Origin: Desertivirga brevis
GTDB lineage: Bacteria > Bacteroidota > Bacteroidia > Sphingobacteriales > Sphingobacteriaceae
Assembly: GCF_017355835.1 (NCBI RefSeq)
Contig: NZ_JAFEWF010000002.1
Coordinates: forward strand, 248,001-312,000
DNA: 64,000 nucleotides
Direction of reading: 5' to 3'
Position 1 is the stretch's first letter. Each line of letters starts with the position of its first letter. Below, piece after piece: positions 45,926 through 54,641 of the stretch. The notes under the pieces were generated by a model that did no database searches, was not told where the DNA came from, and saw only the letters and a list, made by a program, of their open reading frames with translations. Position numbers and translations under genes: made by a program.

Positions 45926-46516
45926 TTACTGTAGTGTTTTCGCCAACTGAGCTACAGGAATGGTTGATGCAAACTTTTTAATCTCGTCTTCAGTTGCACT
46001 TGGTGCTTTCAATGTTAGTAAAGAAGAGTTTAAAGGCACTTGTATTTCGTAAGTAACTTTACTGGTTTCAGAATCTTTGTTGATGTTTAGTAATGCTTTA
46101 TATCCTTCAAGTTTTATTACTTTCTGATTGGCATTGTTGGCAATAAACGGAAGTGCAAGAAGGGCGTTAATAGAACTAATCAAAGGCGAATTACCTATAA
46201 TGTCTACTTCAGCTGACTTTTCTCCTGTTCCATAATCACGATGTATTATGATACCTGCAAAACCAGATCCTCCGCTTACATCATCATGTTTGGGATTTGA
46301 ATTAAGCTCATCCATTTTTAGAGGCAGCATTTTCAGGATATCTTTCCCTGCCATAATATCTAACTCCTGAAGCATTTGTTGCATTGCAAATCTAGCCTCT
46401 TCCAGTTTTTTTCCTGAATAAGCTGTTTTTGCAGTAGAAAGATGTTTATTAAAATCTTGCGCCTGAACAGTGGAGAAGGTAACTATAGAAAATATGGTAA
46501 TAAGTAAAGTTTTCAT
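45926..46516 (-). CDS. Secreted hypothetical protein, paralogue of the adjacent upstream gene
   Basis: A 196-residue protein with a signal peptide ending VQAQ (about residue 19). The mature part has a helical start (ARFAMQQMLQELD, GKDILKMLP), a GFAGIIIHRDYG strand pair, and a C-terminal VPLNSSLLTL strand. The same pattern occurs in the next upstream gene (SALQQAILGVE, GQDLLKSLPE, GWAGLTIHREY, VPLGQSSLLV), so the two are tandem paralogues. I cannot name the family. The pair is 48 bases apart and likely co-transcribed. Confidence 0.82.
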   Translation of the reverse strand: MKTLLITIFSIVTFSTVQAQDFNKHLSTAKTAYSGKKLEEARFAMQQMLQELDIMAGKDILKMLPLKMDELNSNPKHDDVSGGSGFAGIIIHRDYGTGEKSAEVDIIGNSPLISSINALLALPFIANNANQKVIKLEGYKALLNINKDSETSKVTYEIQVPLNSSLLTLKAPSATEDEIKKFASTIPVAQLAKTLQ

Positions 46517-46564
46517 GTTATGAGTATTGATTTAGTAAATGATAAAAATAAATGGTGCCGCTGC

Positions 46565-47410
46565 TTATTTTTCTCCCAGAGTTTTCTTGATCTTATCAAT
46601 ATCAACTTGAGCCGCCGCAGTCATTAAGTCTTGTTCATTTGCGAAATTTATACCCTCATAAACAAGGAGGGAGGATTGTCCTAACGGTACGGTAAGTTTA
46701 TAACCAGTACTTTCATCATATTCTATAACTGCTTTATTCCCTTTAAGACGTGTTTGTTTCCATTTCTGCTCTCCTCCGGTGGTTTGTGCATAGCCACTAT
46801 TTGTTAAAAAGTGGTTCACTGCCGACATCATTACCGAATTGTTGGCGATTGTTAGGCTAAATTGCTTGTCGTCTTTCAAATATTCACGATGGATAGTTAA
46901 GCCAGCCCAGCCCCAACCATTACTGGTTACCTGGTCTTTATCTGTTTGCTTCGGTAAGCTTGCTACACTCTCTGGAAGTGATTTTAGAAGATCCTGACCG
47001 ATCTCCATCTCAACACCAAGGATAGCTTGCTGAAGTGCTGAACGCGCTTCTCCATATCTAGCAGTTTTGAAAGAGCTTTCAGCTAGATTCAAGTTCTCCT
47101 TCACATCGGGAGGTGTTGTGATTAGCCCAGCACCGCCTTTATTTCTAACCGAACTGGAGTACGATCCTGAACCGCTGCCGCCTGAACCACCCATGTTTGT
47201 TCCAGGGACAGAAACACCACCTGCTACCTCTGAACCTGCAGAAGTCTTCTTTTTGCCGTTCAGTAATTCGTCCGCTTTCTTGTCGATTGTTTTGTCGGCA
47301 ACTTCATTTGCCTTGTCTTTAAGTTTTTTAAGAAGTCCCTGAGCTTTTGCTGAAGGGGAAAGGAAGCCCAGCACTATTAGGCAGGCTGCGAGTGTTCGTA
47401 AGGTTTTCAT
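46565..47410 (-). CDS. Secreted hypothetical protein, larger paralogue
   Basis: A 281-residue protein from the ATG at 47410, chosen because it gives a clean signal peptide (KTLRTLAACLIVLGFLSPSAKAQ); a longer frame starts 25 codons upstream. After the signal come a Lys/Asp-rich helix (LLKKLKDKANEVADKTIDKK), a Ser/Gly linker (about 65-90), and the C-terminal domain shared with the downstream gene. Periplasmic; function unknown. The linker suggests the N-terminal helix and the C-terminal domain are separate units. Confidence 0.82.
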   Translation of the reverse strand: MKTLRTLAACLIVLGFLSPSAKAQGLLKKLKDKANEVADKTIDKKADELLNGKKKTSAGSEVAGGVSVPGTNMGGSGGSGSGSYSSSVRNKGGAGLITTPPDVKENLNLAESSFKTARYGEARSALQQAILGVEMEIGQDLLKSLPESVASLPKQTDKDQVTSNGWGWAGLTIHREYLKDDKQFSLTIANNSVMMSAVNHFLTNSGYAQTTGGEQKWKQTRLKGNKAVIEYDESTGYKLTVPLGQSSLLVYEGINFANEQDLMTAAAQVDIDKIKKTLGEK

Positions 47411-47572
47411 AGCTATCGGCTTTTGATTGATCACTAAAGTTAGGGGTAAAAAACCAATAGTTAAAGGGTTAAGATTTTTTGCCATACAGGCAAAACGAGA
47501 TTGTATAGCAGAACGCTACAGCCTGTGCAAATAATAACTTAAAGAATAATAAGTTGGAAAGAGCTCCCTGAC

Positions 47573-48520
47573 TTATTTTTTCATGCGGAAATCTCCCTTG
47601 GGCAGTTCTTCGCCGATATCCGGAATTGGCGGCTTTTCTTTTACTTTACTTTGTATCGCCTTATCCTGTCTGACCCATAGATCTTGAAATTTCTTAAGAA
47701 TCTCCAGACCTGAATAAGGCATTTTATGTATTTCAACATCTCCAACTATGGCTTTTTCTGCCTCACGCAGGTCTGTTGCCTTGAGCTCTTCCTGAGGGGG
47801 AGCTTGCCATCCTCCTATGATTGCGCCCGGACTCCAGGTTTTATTATTGATTCGGGTATAGCCGTCGTAATGATCATATTTATATGCATGAATAAACATG
47901 CCCAGCAAAACCAGTCGTCCTGGGGGAAGTAATTCAATTATCTCAATTTCAGCTCCTTCAAAGTTTGCGCCTATATTAATCTTGATCTCTTTACTGCTTA
48001 AATAGCTGGCCATAGAGGTTTTGAAATTGAAAGAGATAGCCAGAAAGCGGATTATATAATGATCTGCCGCTGGCGCTCGAAGATCTTTTGAAGTAAAAGC
48101 AGGAACTTGGACAATTACCTTTCCTTCTTCGGTTGATGTAAGCTGTGGCTTTATACGGAGGCAATCTTCCAGGAGAGAGTTCTTATTAAACTGGAAGCCG
48201 GAAAAGGTATCCGGATCACCATCGTGAATATCCCTTTCGCCTCTTCGTTTATGACTGGCGGTTTTAATACATTTTAATGTAAGAGCAGTAAGGCGGTTAG
48301 CCATACCTCCATCATTTGCTTTATAACCAGGAATAAAAAGGGCGCGAATGTTTGCAGCGGTGCTGGCTGCCAGGCCAAACTCCAAGCTGGCTTCTTTACT
48401 GGCAATAGATTGCTTCACCTTGCCAGGCTTTATTTGAGCAATCTGCATTCCCCGATATTCCCGGTAAAGAATATTATCAACTGGTCCGTGTAAAATACCT
48501 TTTTTATCAACTCTCGCCAT
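47573..48520 (-). CDS. Hypothetical protein, Bacteroidota-specific type
   Basis: A 315-residue soluble protein with no signal peptide or transmembrane helix. The N terminus (GPVDNILYREYRGMQIAQIK, then a Lys/Ser-rich KVKQSIASKEAS and an Ala-rich helix) resembles a class of uncharacterised Bacteroidota proteins that open with a short beta-strand region and then QxxPxxVKQT-like sequence. The middle is beta-rich and the C-terminal 30 residues are Pro/Lys-rich. No function can be given. It stands alone, far from its neighbours (162 and 617 bases). Confidence 0.78.
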   Translation of the reverse strand: MARVDKKGILHGPVDNILYREYRGMQIAQIKPGKVKQSIASKEASLEFGLAASTAANIRALFIPGYKANDGGMANRLTALTLKCIKTASHKRRGERDIHDGDPDTFSGFQFNKNSLLEDCLRIKPQLTSTEEGKVIVQVPAFTSKDLRAPAADHYIIRFLAISFNFKTSMASYLSSKEIKINIGANFEGAEIEIIELLPPGRLVLLGMFIHAYKYDHYDGYTRINNKTWSPGAIIGGWQAPPQEELKATDLREAEKAIVGDVEIHKMPYSGLEILKKFQDLWVRQDKAIQSKVKEKPPIPDIGEELPKGDFRMKK

Positions 48521-49104
48521 AAGTTCTAAAGTTTGATTGAAAATGATAAAGCAATATAAAAGGTATTGTTAAAGGAAAAAATGTTTCAGATCACAATTTG
48601 GATTTCGGTTGGAATTGCCTCTTCTTATCTCCAAAGTTTATATGACCGTAACGCTTTAGACTAATAATCCTGTAATCAGTCCACTATTCACGTGAAAAAG
48701 GTGGACTCATCAGGGATTTATGTAAGAGGAAACACGCAATCATACAAAGGCTGCCAAAAAGAAGGGGGGTAAAATATTATACCCTTCCTGTCTCTAACAG
48801 GGCAGTTTTTCTTAGTGAATATTAAAATGGACCTTATTGTAACGGACTTGTTGCTCAGTGGACATTTATAAAAAGGAATTACAGTCCTTTTTAGCAGTAG
48901 CAGGTAAAATACGGAGCTGTACGCTTAGTTTTTGGATTGGTAGATTGCCAAATCCTAGGTGTTTTTGAATCAGCATTGCTATTTGATAACCAAATTTAAT
49001 TCTGTTTACTGCAATTTTTTAAATGTTTTAATTGAATAAAGTTTTTTATGATGCCTCTTTCTAAACAAAACATTTTGAATTTCTTTTTTTTAGCAAGTAA
49101 TAAT
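48521..49104. other. Long gene-free region before the pyruvate dehydrogenase genes
   Basis: About 580 bases without a supported gene. It holds a 7-bp inverted repeat (AGTCCAC 48678-48684 with GTGGACT 48701-48707) and a nested stem element at 48751-48805: CTGCC pairs with GGCAG, enclosing GAAGG(GGG)GTA with TACCCTTC, followed by TTTTT at 48806-48810. The latter may be the end of a small RNA or a terminator-like structure on the plus strand. The last 150 bases are very AT-rich and lead into the pdhA promoter. No tRNA-like element seen. Confidence 0.4.
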
Positions 49105-49112
49105 TAGATTTG
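49105..49112 (+). promoter_or_regulatory. Candidate -10 element of pdhA
   Basis: TAGATTTG matches TAnnTTTG 25 bases before the pdhA ATG. The upstream region is T-rich with no TTG at the usual distance. Confidence 0.45.
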
Positions 49113-49137
49113 CCTTCCCAAAAATACATATTGACTA

Positions 49138-50133
49138 ATGAGTTCAGTTGCAATCACTAAGGATACTTACCTAGACTGGTACGAGCAAATGCTTTTAATG
49201 CGCCGGTTTGAAGAAAAATCAGGACAATTATATGGACAGCAAAAGATCAGAGGTTTCTGTCACCTATACATTGGTCAGGAAGCTGTTTTGGCTGGAGCAA
49301 TGTCTGTATTAGGTCCTGGCGACTCTATGATTACTGCTTATCGTGACCACGCACATGCTATGGCGCGCGGTATGACTGCAAACGAAATTATGGCTGAACT
49401 TTACGGAAAAGCAACTGGTTGCTCTAAAGGTAAAGGTGGTTCAATGCACATGTTCAGCAAAGAGAAGAAGTTCTTTGGCGGACATGGTATCGTTGGTGGC
49501 CAGATCCCTTTAGGTGCAGGTGTAGCTTTCGCTGAAAAGTATCTTGGAACAACTAACGTTAACGTGTGTTACATGGGTGATGGCGCGGTTAGACAAGGTG
49601 CTTTGAATGAGACTTTCAATATGGCTATGTTGTGGAAGTTGCCTGTGATCTTTGTTTGTGAGAACAATGGTTATGCTATGGGTACTTCAGTTCAGCGTAC
49701 CACTAACATGATCGATATCTATAAGATTGGTTTAGGTTTCGATATGCCATGTGCTCCTGTTGATGGTATGGATCCGGTTGCTGTTCACAACGCAATGGAT
49801 GAGGCTGTTCAACGTGCACGTCGTGGAGAAGGTCCAACTTTCCTTGAAATGCGTACTTACCGCTATAAAGGTCACTCCATGTCAGATCCCGCTAAATACC
49901 GTACTAAAGAGGAGCTTGAGAGATATAAAGCAAAAGATCCTATTGGTGTTGTTAAAGCAGCTATCGTCGAAAATAACTATGCTGACGAGGCTTGGTTCGA
50001 TCAAATTGATGCTAAAGTTAAAGCTATCGTTGAGGAGTCTGTGAAATTTGCTGAGGAATCACCATGGCCAGAGCCAAGTGAACTGTACGACGATGTTTAT
50101 GTTCAGTCGGACTATCCGTTCATCAAAGACTAA
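49138..50133 (+). CDS. pdhA: Pyruvate dehydrogenase E1 component, alpha subunit
   Basis: A 331-residue thiamine-diphosphate enzyme subunit. The ThDP motif is GDGAVRQGALNETFNMAMLW with the closing NN in CENNGYAMGTS; the phosphorylation-loop-like region RYKGHSMSDPAKYRTKEE follows. It decarboxylates pyruvate together with a beta subunit that is not encoded in the window. The E2 gene follows after 123 bases. Codon use is strongly biased, as expected for a highly expressed central enzyme. Confidence 0.94.
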   Translation: MSSVAITKDTYLDWYEQMLLMRRFEEKSGQLYGQQKIRGFCHLYIGQEAVLAGAMSVLGPGDSMITAYRDHAHAMARGMTANEIMAELYGKATGCSKGKGGSMHMFSKEKKFFGGHGIVGGQIPLGAGVAFAEKYLGTTNVNVCYMGDGAVRQGALNETFNMAMLWKLPVIFVCENNGYAMGTSVQRTTNMIDIYKIGLGFDMPCAPVDGMDPVAVHNAMDEAVQRARRGEGPTFLEMRTYRYKGHSMSDPAKYRTKEELERYKAKDPIGVVKAAIVENNYADEAWFDQIDAKVKAIVEESVKFAEESPWPEPSELYDDVYVQSDYPFIKD

Positions 50134-50256
50134 TTAATTCAACTATAAAATAACCTGCAAGCACGTAGTTCAAAAACGAAGGTTTAAAAGTGTTTTGCAG
50201 GTTCTTTGTGGCCTTAATAAAACAAAATAACTTTCACAAAAAACTTACATAAAGAA

Positions 50257-51906
50257 ATGGCTGAAGTAGTTCGTATGCCTAAAATGAGCGATACCATGAC
50301 AGAAGGTGTTATCGCAAAATGGCACAAAAAAGTTGGCGACAAGGTAAGCACTGGTGATCTGATCGCTGAGGTGGAAACCGATAAAGCCACTATGGACTTT
50401 GAATCATTCCAGGAAGGAACTGTATTATATATTGGAGCTGAGGAAGGATCTGCAGTACCTGTTGATCAGGTCATTGCTGTTCTTGGAGCTCCCGGCGAAG
50501 ACTACAAGCCGCTATTAGAAGGCGGATCTGCTCCTAAGGCAGAGGCTAAATCTGAGTCTGCTCCTGCAGAAACTGCTGCTCCGGCTGAAGAAGAAGAAGC
50601 TGGAATAGACCCTGAGTCTGTAGGTGCAACAGTTATTCGTATGCCTTTATTAAGTGATACGATGACTGAAGGTGTTATTGCAGAGTGGCACAAGAATGTT
50701 GGTGATACTGTAAAAAGTGATGATACACTTGCTGATGTTGAAACCGACAAAGCAACAATGGAAGTAACAGCTTATGCAGAAGGCACGCTACTATACGTTG
50801 GTGTAGAAAAAGGCCAGGCTGCTAAAGTAAATGATATTATTGCTATCGTGGGTAAACCAGGTACTGATGTTGCTCCTTTACTAAAAGGAGGCAAAAAAGC
50901 AGCTACCAACCCAACTGAAGGAAATAAAGCTCAGGAAACTTCTGCTGCGCCTCAACCAGCTGAAACTGCAGCGCAAACTGTAAGTTCATCTGATTCAAGG
51001 GTAAAAGCTTCTCCTTTGGCTAAGAAGATCGCTCAGGAAAAAGGTATCGATCTTTCTCAGGTGAAAGGTAGTGCAGAGGGTGGACGCATTGTTAAGGCTG
51101 ACGTTGAAAACTTTACTCCGTCTGCTAAACCTGCTGCTTCTGCTGCCGCTCCTGAAGCTGCTGCGGCTCCTGCTCCAGCTGCGAAAGCTGAAAAAACAAT
51201 TACTATTCCTCAGTTTATCGGGGAGGAGAAATATACAGAGAAACCAGTTACTCAAATGCGTAAGGCTATCGCCCGCTCGCTTTCTGATAGCTTGTTCACT
51301 GCTCCGCATATCTTCATTACAATGAGCATCGATATGGATAATGCTATCGCTGCCCGTGCTAAAATTAATGAATATGCACCGGTTAAAATTTCATTTAACG
51401 ACCTTGTAGTTAAAGCTACTGCAATCGCATTGAAACAACACCCTGCTCTTAACTCTTCATGGTTAGGCGACAAGATCCGGATTAACGAACATGTTAACAT
51501 CGGTGTTGCTGTTGCTGTTGACGAAGGGTTGGTTGTTCCGGTTGTGAAGTTTGCTGATGGTAAATCATTAACTCATATCTCTCTTGAAGTAAAAGATTTC
51601 GCTGGTAAGGCTAAATCTAAAAAGCTTCTTCCTACAGATATGCAAGGTTCAACTTTCACTATTTCTAACTTAGGTATGTTTGGTGTTGACGAGTTTACAG
51701 CGATCATCAATCCTCCTAACTCTGCAATCCTTGCAGTGAGTGGAATTCAACAGGTTCCGGTTGTTAAGAACGGAGCGGTTGTTCCTGGAAATATCATGAA
51801 GTTAACTGTTAGTGGCGACCACCGTGTTCTTGATGGCGCATCAGTAGCGGCCTTCCTTCAAACATTAAAAGCTCTATTAGAAGAGCCTGTAAGATTGCTT
51901 GTTTAA
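50257..51906 (+). CDS. pdhC: Pyruvate dehydrogenase E2, dihydrolipoyl acetyltransferase with two lipoyl domains
   Basis: A 549-residue E2: lipoyl domain 1 (1-80, lipoyl Lys43 in ETDKATMDF), Ala/Glu linker, lipoyl domain 2 (about 124-200, Lys165 in ETDKATMEV), Ala/Pro linker, peripheral subunit-binding domain (about 250-286, ASPLAKKIAQEKGIDLSQVK), a third Ala/Pro linker, and the catalytic domain ending in H522RVLDGA (His522 and Asp526). It transfers acetyl from E1 to CoA. The E1 alpha gene precedes it. The strong terminator after it closes the operon. Confidence 0.95.
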   Translation: MAEVVRMPKMSDTMTEGVIAKWHKKVGDKVSTGDLIAEVETDKATMDFESFQEGTVLYIGAEEGSAVPVDQVIAVLGAPGEDYKPLLEGGSAPKAEAKSESAPAETAAPAEEEEAGIDPESVGATVIRMPLLSDTMTEGVIAEWHKNVGDTVKSDDTLADVETDKATMEVTAYAEGTLLYVGVEKGQAAKVNDIIAIVGKPGTDVAPLLKGGKKAATNPTEGNKAQETSAAPQPAETAAQTVSSSDSRVKASPLAKKIAQEKGIDLSQVKGSAEGGRIVKADVENFTPSAKPAASAAAPEAAAAPAPAAKAEKTITIPQFIGEEKYTEKPVTQMRKAIARSLSDSLFTAPHIFITMSIDMDNAIAARAKINEYAPVKISFNDLVVKATAIALKQHPALNSSWLGDKIRINEHVNIGVAVAVDEGLVVPVVKFADGKSLTHISLEVKDFAGKAKSKKLLPTDMQGSTFTISNLGMFGVDEFTAIINPPNSAILAVSGIQQVPVVKNGAVVPGNIMKLTVSGDHRVLDGASVAAFLQTLKALLEEPVRLLV

Positions 51907-51920
51907 TCAATCTTCGATAT

Positions 51921-51956
51921 AAAAAAAGCGGGTCTGAATTCAGATCCGCTTTTTTT
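51921..51956. terminator. Rho-independent terminator after pdhC
   Basis: A 16-bp stem (51921-51936 with 51941-51956; one G-T pair) closes a 4-base AATT loop and has A- and T-tracts on its ends, so it works in both directions, serving pdhC and the flavin split-barrel gene. Confidence 0.93.
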
Positions 51957-51990
51957 ATTTTGAGTCATACCCAAAATCTATTTTACCTTT

Positions 51991-52440
51991 CTAATTTTCC
52001 TCTTTCTTCCAAATAATTTTTTTGCCGAACCCCAATGTGTTGTCTGTAAGCTTAATGTTTGAAAGCTCAATTGCCCAGAGATCTCCTTTCATTGTTAGCG
52101 CGATAGGATATTTCTTATAATAGGTTCTTTGTAAACTACTGAGGATCTCTCCTTCAGGTTTAAAAAATCTCCCTAATAATTGCAGGCCTCTCACCCGCGT
52201 CTTTTCAAGTTTATCTGGTAATACTGAACCGGAGACAAGGGGGTTGGATAATGCTTGCCTTATATGTAAAGTATTCTCACCTGATTTAAAGGCCAGCGTA
52301 TTGAACTCTGTCGAGTAGGCATAAAAACAAATGCAGCTATAGGGCACATTATCCAAGCAAGTACAAATACTCACGGCCGTTTGAGATTTGAGGAAACTTA
52401 CGATTCTTTCATCTATTCCTGTTTGTTGAACAATCTCCAT
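51991..52440 (-). CDS. Pyridoxamine 5'-phosphate oxidase-like flavin split-barrel protein (YhbP-like)
   Basis: A 149-residue protein from the ATG at 52440; a TTG seven codons upstream is possible. It has the split-barrel pattern: N-terminal helix (ERIVSFLKSQ), strand TAVSICTCLDNVPYSCICF, LAFKSGENTLHIRQAL, and VSGSVLPD, as in YhbP-type FMN-binding proteins. The Cys-rich strand (four Cys) is unusual. Function not known; an FMN-dependent oxidoreductase or flavin-binding role is likely. Confidence 0.8.
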   Translation of the reverse strand: MEIVQQTGIDERIVSFLKSQTAVSICTCLDNVPYSCICFYAYSTEFNTLAFKSGENTLHIRQALSNPLVSGSVLPDKLEKTRVRGLQLLGRFFKPEGEILSSLQRTYYKKYPIALTMKGDLWAIELSNIKLTDNTLGFGKKIIWKKEEN

Positions 52441-52589
52441 ACTGCTGCATTTAGTTTTCAATCAATTTTTATACTAACACAAAGAAGGCTTTTTCTTTCG
52501 GAAAAAAATATGATGTGAATCAAATCATAAGCTTTTTATTTGATCTATCAAAGTAAGTCTTTTATTTTGCCTTAACAAATCAAGGCCTT

Positions 52590-53096
52590 ATGTCAGAATC
52601 ACAATTAACATCAAAGCAGTACTTTAGACAACTAACTATTATTCATTCTGCCTTAATTATCGGGCAGCTATTGTTTCTTGCTGTTTCCTTAAAGGTAGTT
52701 TCGGATGGGGAAGTTGAGGGAAATGATGACGTATTTAAGCTTATTGCCCCCAGTCTCCTTGCTGGTGGAGCTATTATCGGTTTTTTTCTCAGACGAAGCA
52801 TTTTGGCAAAAGCTCAGAAAAAGGAATTGAGAGATAAGCTTGGCGATTTCCGTACGGCTACTATTGTCCAATGTGCACTATTAGAGGGTCCCTCGTTGTT
52901 TAGTATAGTCTGTTTTTTGCTTACTGGAAATCTCCTTTTTCTTGCTCTTGTAGTAATAAGCCTGGCGTTGCAGTTTTTTGCTCGACCTACCAGAGAAAAA
53001 GTAATGACTGATTTTGTATTAAGCGATGGGGAAATATCACTTTTATATGATCCAGAAGCAATGGTTGCAGTAGACCAGAAGAAATATAGGAATTAA
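52590..53096 (+). CDS. Hypothetical small integral membrane protein
   Basis: A 168-residue protein with four predicted transmembrane helices (about 15-32, 50-66, 92-113 region and 114-133). The cytoplasmic end has MTDFVLSDGEISLLYDP. I do not recognise a named family, although such four-helix proteins of about 160 residues are frequent in Bacteroidota. A terminator follows. No operon partner. Confidence 0.78.
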   Translation: MSESQLTSKQYFRQLTIIHSALIIGQLLFLAVSLKVVSDGEVEGNDDVFKLIAPSLLAGGAIIGFFLRRSILAKAQKKELRDKLGDFRTATIVQCALLEGPSLFSIVCFLLTGNLLFLALVVISLALQFFARPTREKVMTDFVLSDGEISLLYDPEAMVAVDQKKYRN

Positions 53097-53102
53097 AATA
53101 AA

Positions 53103-53132
53103 GAAGGCTGAAAGGTTACCATTTCAGCCTTC
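53103..53132. terminator. Bidirectional hairpin terminator
   Basis: GAAGGCTGAAA (53103-53113) pairs perfectly with TTTCAGCCTTC (53122-53132), loop 8 bases, between the membrane protein gene and the convergent aldolase-like gene. Confidence 0.88.
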
Positions 53133-53156
53133 ATATTTTTGGTTCGTGCTGTGAGC

Positions 53157-54455
53157 TTATTTAATAAATGCAGCCCGTAGTTCTTCAACTTGTTCATTGC
53201 TTATTGGAACCAGGTTGCCTATGGATGCACACAAAACTAATGATTTCGCGCTAAATTCTGCAACTTCAAGATAATCGAAAGTTTGCAGAAGACTATTTCC
53301 AGTCACCAGAACGCAATCATTTTTGATAATAACCGCGGGATTGTTTTTAGCAACAAGATCAGGAATAGTGGTTTGATCCTGGAAATGAGAGCCAAAATCT
53401 ACCGAAGAGACATCTTGAAGGAAGATCCAACTTTCTGGGATTGTCCTTACGTTGAAGTTCGTTCCTGTCACGGCAAAGGCCATCAGGTAAGGAGATTGGG
53501 TTAAAATGATAGAGTTGATCTCTGGATGCTTTTTGTAGATCTCCTGATGCAGGTAAGTGGTCCGGCTGGGATTCTTTCCCGGCTCGCGTTTTCCGTCTCT
53601 AATCTGAACTATGTCTTCAACTTGCATATCCCAACGAGGTATGCCGGTGGGAGTGATTAGAAAATCGTTGCCTCTCCAGCGTGTGGATATTGTACCGTAA
53701 GAACTGATCATCAATCCCTGTGTACACGCTCTTTTTACAATATTGTAAATTTCCAGGCGTTTTTCTCTTTCATCAGATGGATATTCAACTTTTTCCATCT
53801 CTGGCAATGGAGCGGGAACCTGATCTTCAAAAGCCTGGATTTGCTCATCTGTTAAATAACTAGGAGAGCCTACTGCTTTTCCATAAAGGATTGTCCTCGC
53901 ACAGAACTCCAGTGTTTCGAAGCGTTCGAAAGTGTCGACCAGGTTACTTCCGCCAACAACAGTTCCATGGTTTTCCATGATCACGGCTCTATAGCCCTTA
54001 GTAAATTCTTTTGCAATTTTTGCTCCTAGTGCTTCACTTCCTGGTAATTCGTATTCGGCGTATCCAACATGTCCTACCACGTGTTGTGCCTGACTGATAA
54101 TATTTGTATCGGGTATTGCTCTAACGATACTAAAAGATACCAATGCAGGAGGATGGGCGTGAATAATGGCTTTTATATCAGGTCTGATCTCATAAATGGC
54201 CTTATGAAAGGGAAATTCTGAAGAAGGCTTGTGAAGGCCTTCGATAGTTCCATCCTTTCTTACACAGACAATATCGGATGGTTGTAAACGGCCTTTGTCA
54301 ACAGCGGAAGGCGAGATCCAGATATCACCGTTCTCATCCATAACAGAAATGTTTCCGCCTGATGTTGTTGTAAGTCCCCTTCTGTAAATTCTTGTCATCA
54401 CTAATGCAATCTGATCGCGAGGGTGCATTAATTGAGTATTTAATATATCAGTCAT
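53157..54455 (-). CDS. Double class II aldolase/adducin-domain protein with an inactive second half
   Basis: A 432-residue protein made of two class II aldolase domains (about 8-215 and 230-430). In the first, the L-fuculose-phosphate aldolase metal and catalytic residues are all present: E80 (SSEFPFH), H99 and H101 (IIHAHPP) and H163 (ENHGTV). In the second, the equivalent positions read T299, L318, Q320 and D380, so it cannot bind the metal. The first half probably acts as a zinc aldolase or isomerase on a sugar phosphate, with the second half as structural partner or regulator. It stands alone; no sugar kinase is adjacent. Confidence 0.88.
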   Translation of the reverse strand: MTDILNTQLMHPRDQIALVMTRIYRRGLTTTSGGNISVMDENGDIWISPSAVDKGRLQPSDIVCVRKDGTIEGLHKPSSEFPFHKAIYEIRPDIKAIIHAHPPALVSFSIVRAIPDTNIISQAQHVVGHVGYAEYELPGSEALGAKIAKEFTKGYRAVIMENHGTVVGGSNLVDTFERFETLEFCARTILYGKAVGSPSYLTDEQIQAFEDQVPAPLPEMEKVEYPSDEREKRLEIYNIVKRACTQGLMISSYGTISTRWRGNDFLITPTGIPRWDMQVEDIVQIRDGKREPGKNPSRTTYLHQEIYKKHPEINSIILTQSPYLMAFAVTGTNFNVRTIPESWIFLQDVSSVDFGSHFQDQTTIPDLVAKNNPAVIIKNDCVLVTGNSLLQTFDYLEVAEFSAKSLVLCASIGNLVPISNEQVEELRAAFIK

Positions 54456-54641
54456 ATTATGGTTTTTTGCGATTGGATACTATTACAAAAGATTGGTTTT
54501 TTTTTAATTGTGAGAATGATGCTGATCATAATTTAGAACAACACCTGTCATTAACTGTTTTATCTTAGAAAGGAAAATCGCTTGGGTTCAACTGGCCTTA
54601 CCTATTTCAATAAACCGTTATCTTAAAAAGCTATCAAGATT

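Noticed and set aside
48521..49137. tRNA or known riboswitch in the long gap
   Set aside because: No cloverleaf, no T-loop-like sequence and no recognisable riboswitch core could be found by eye.
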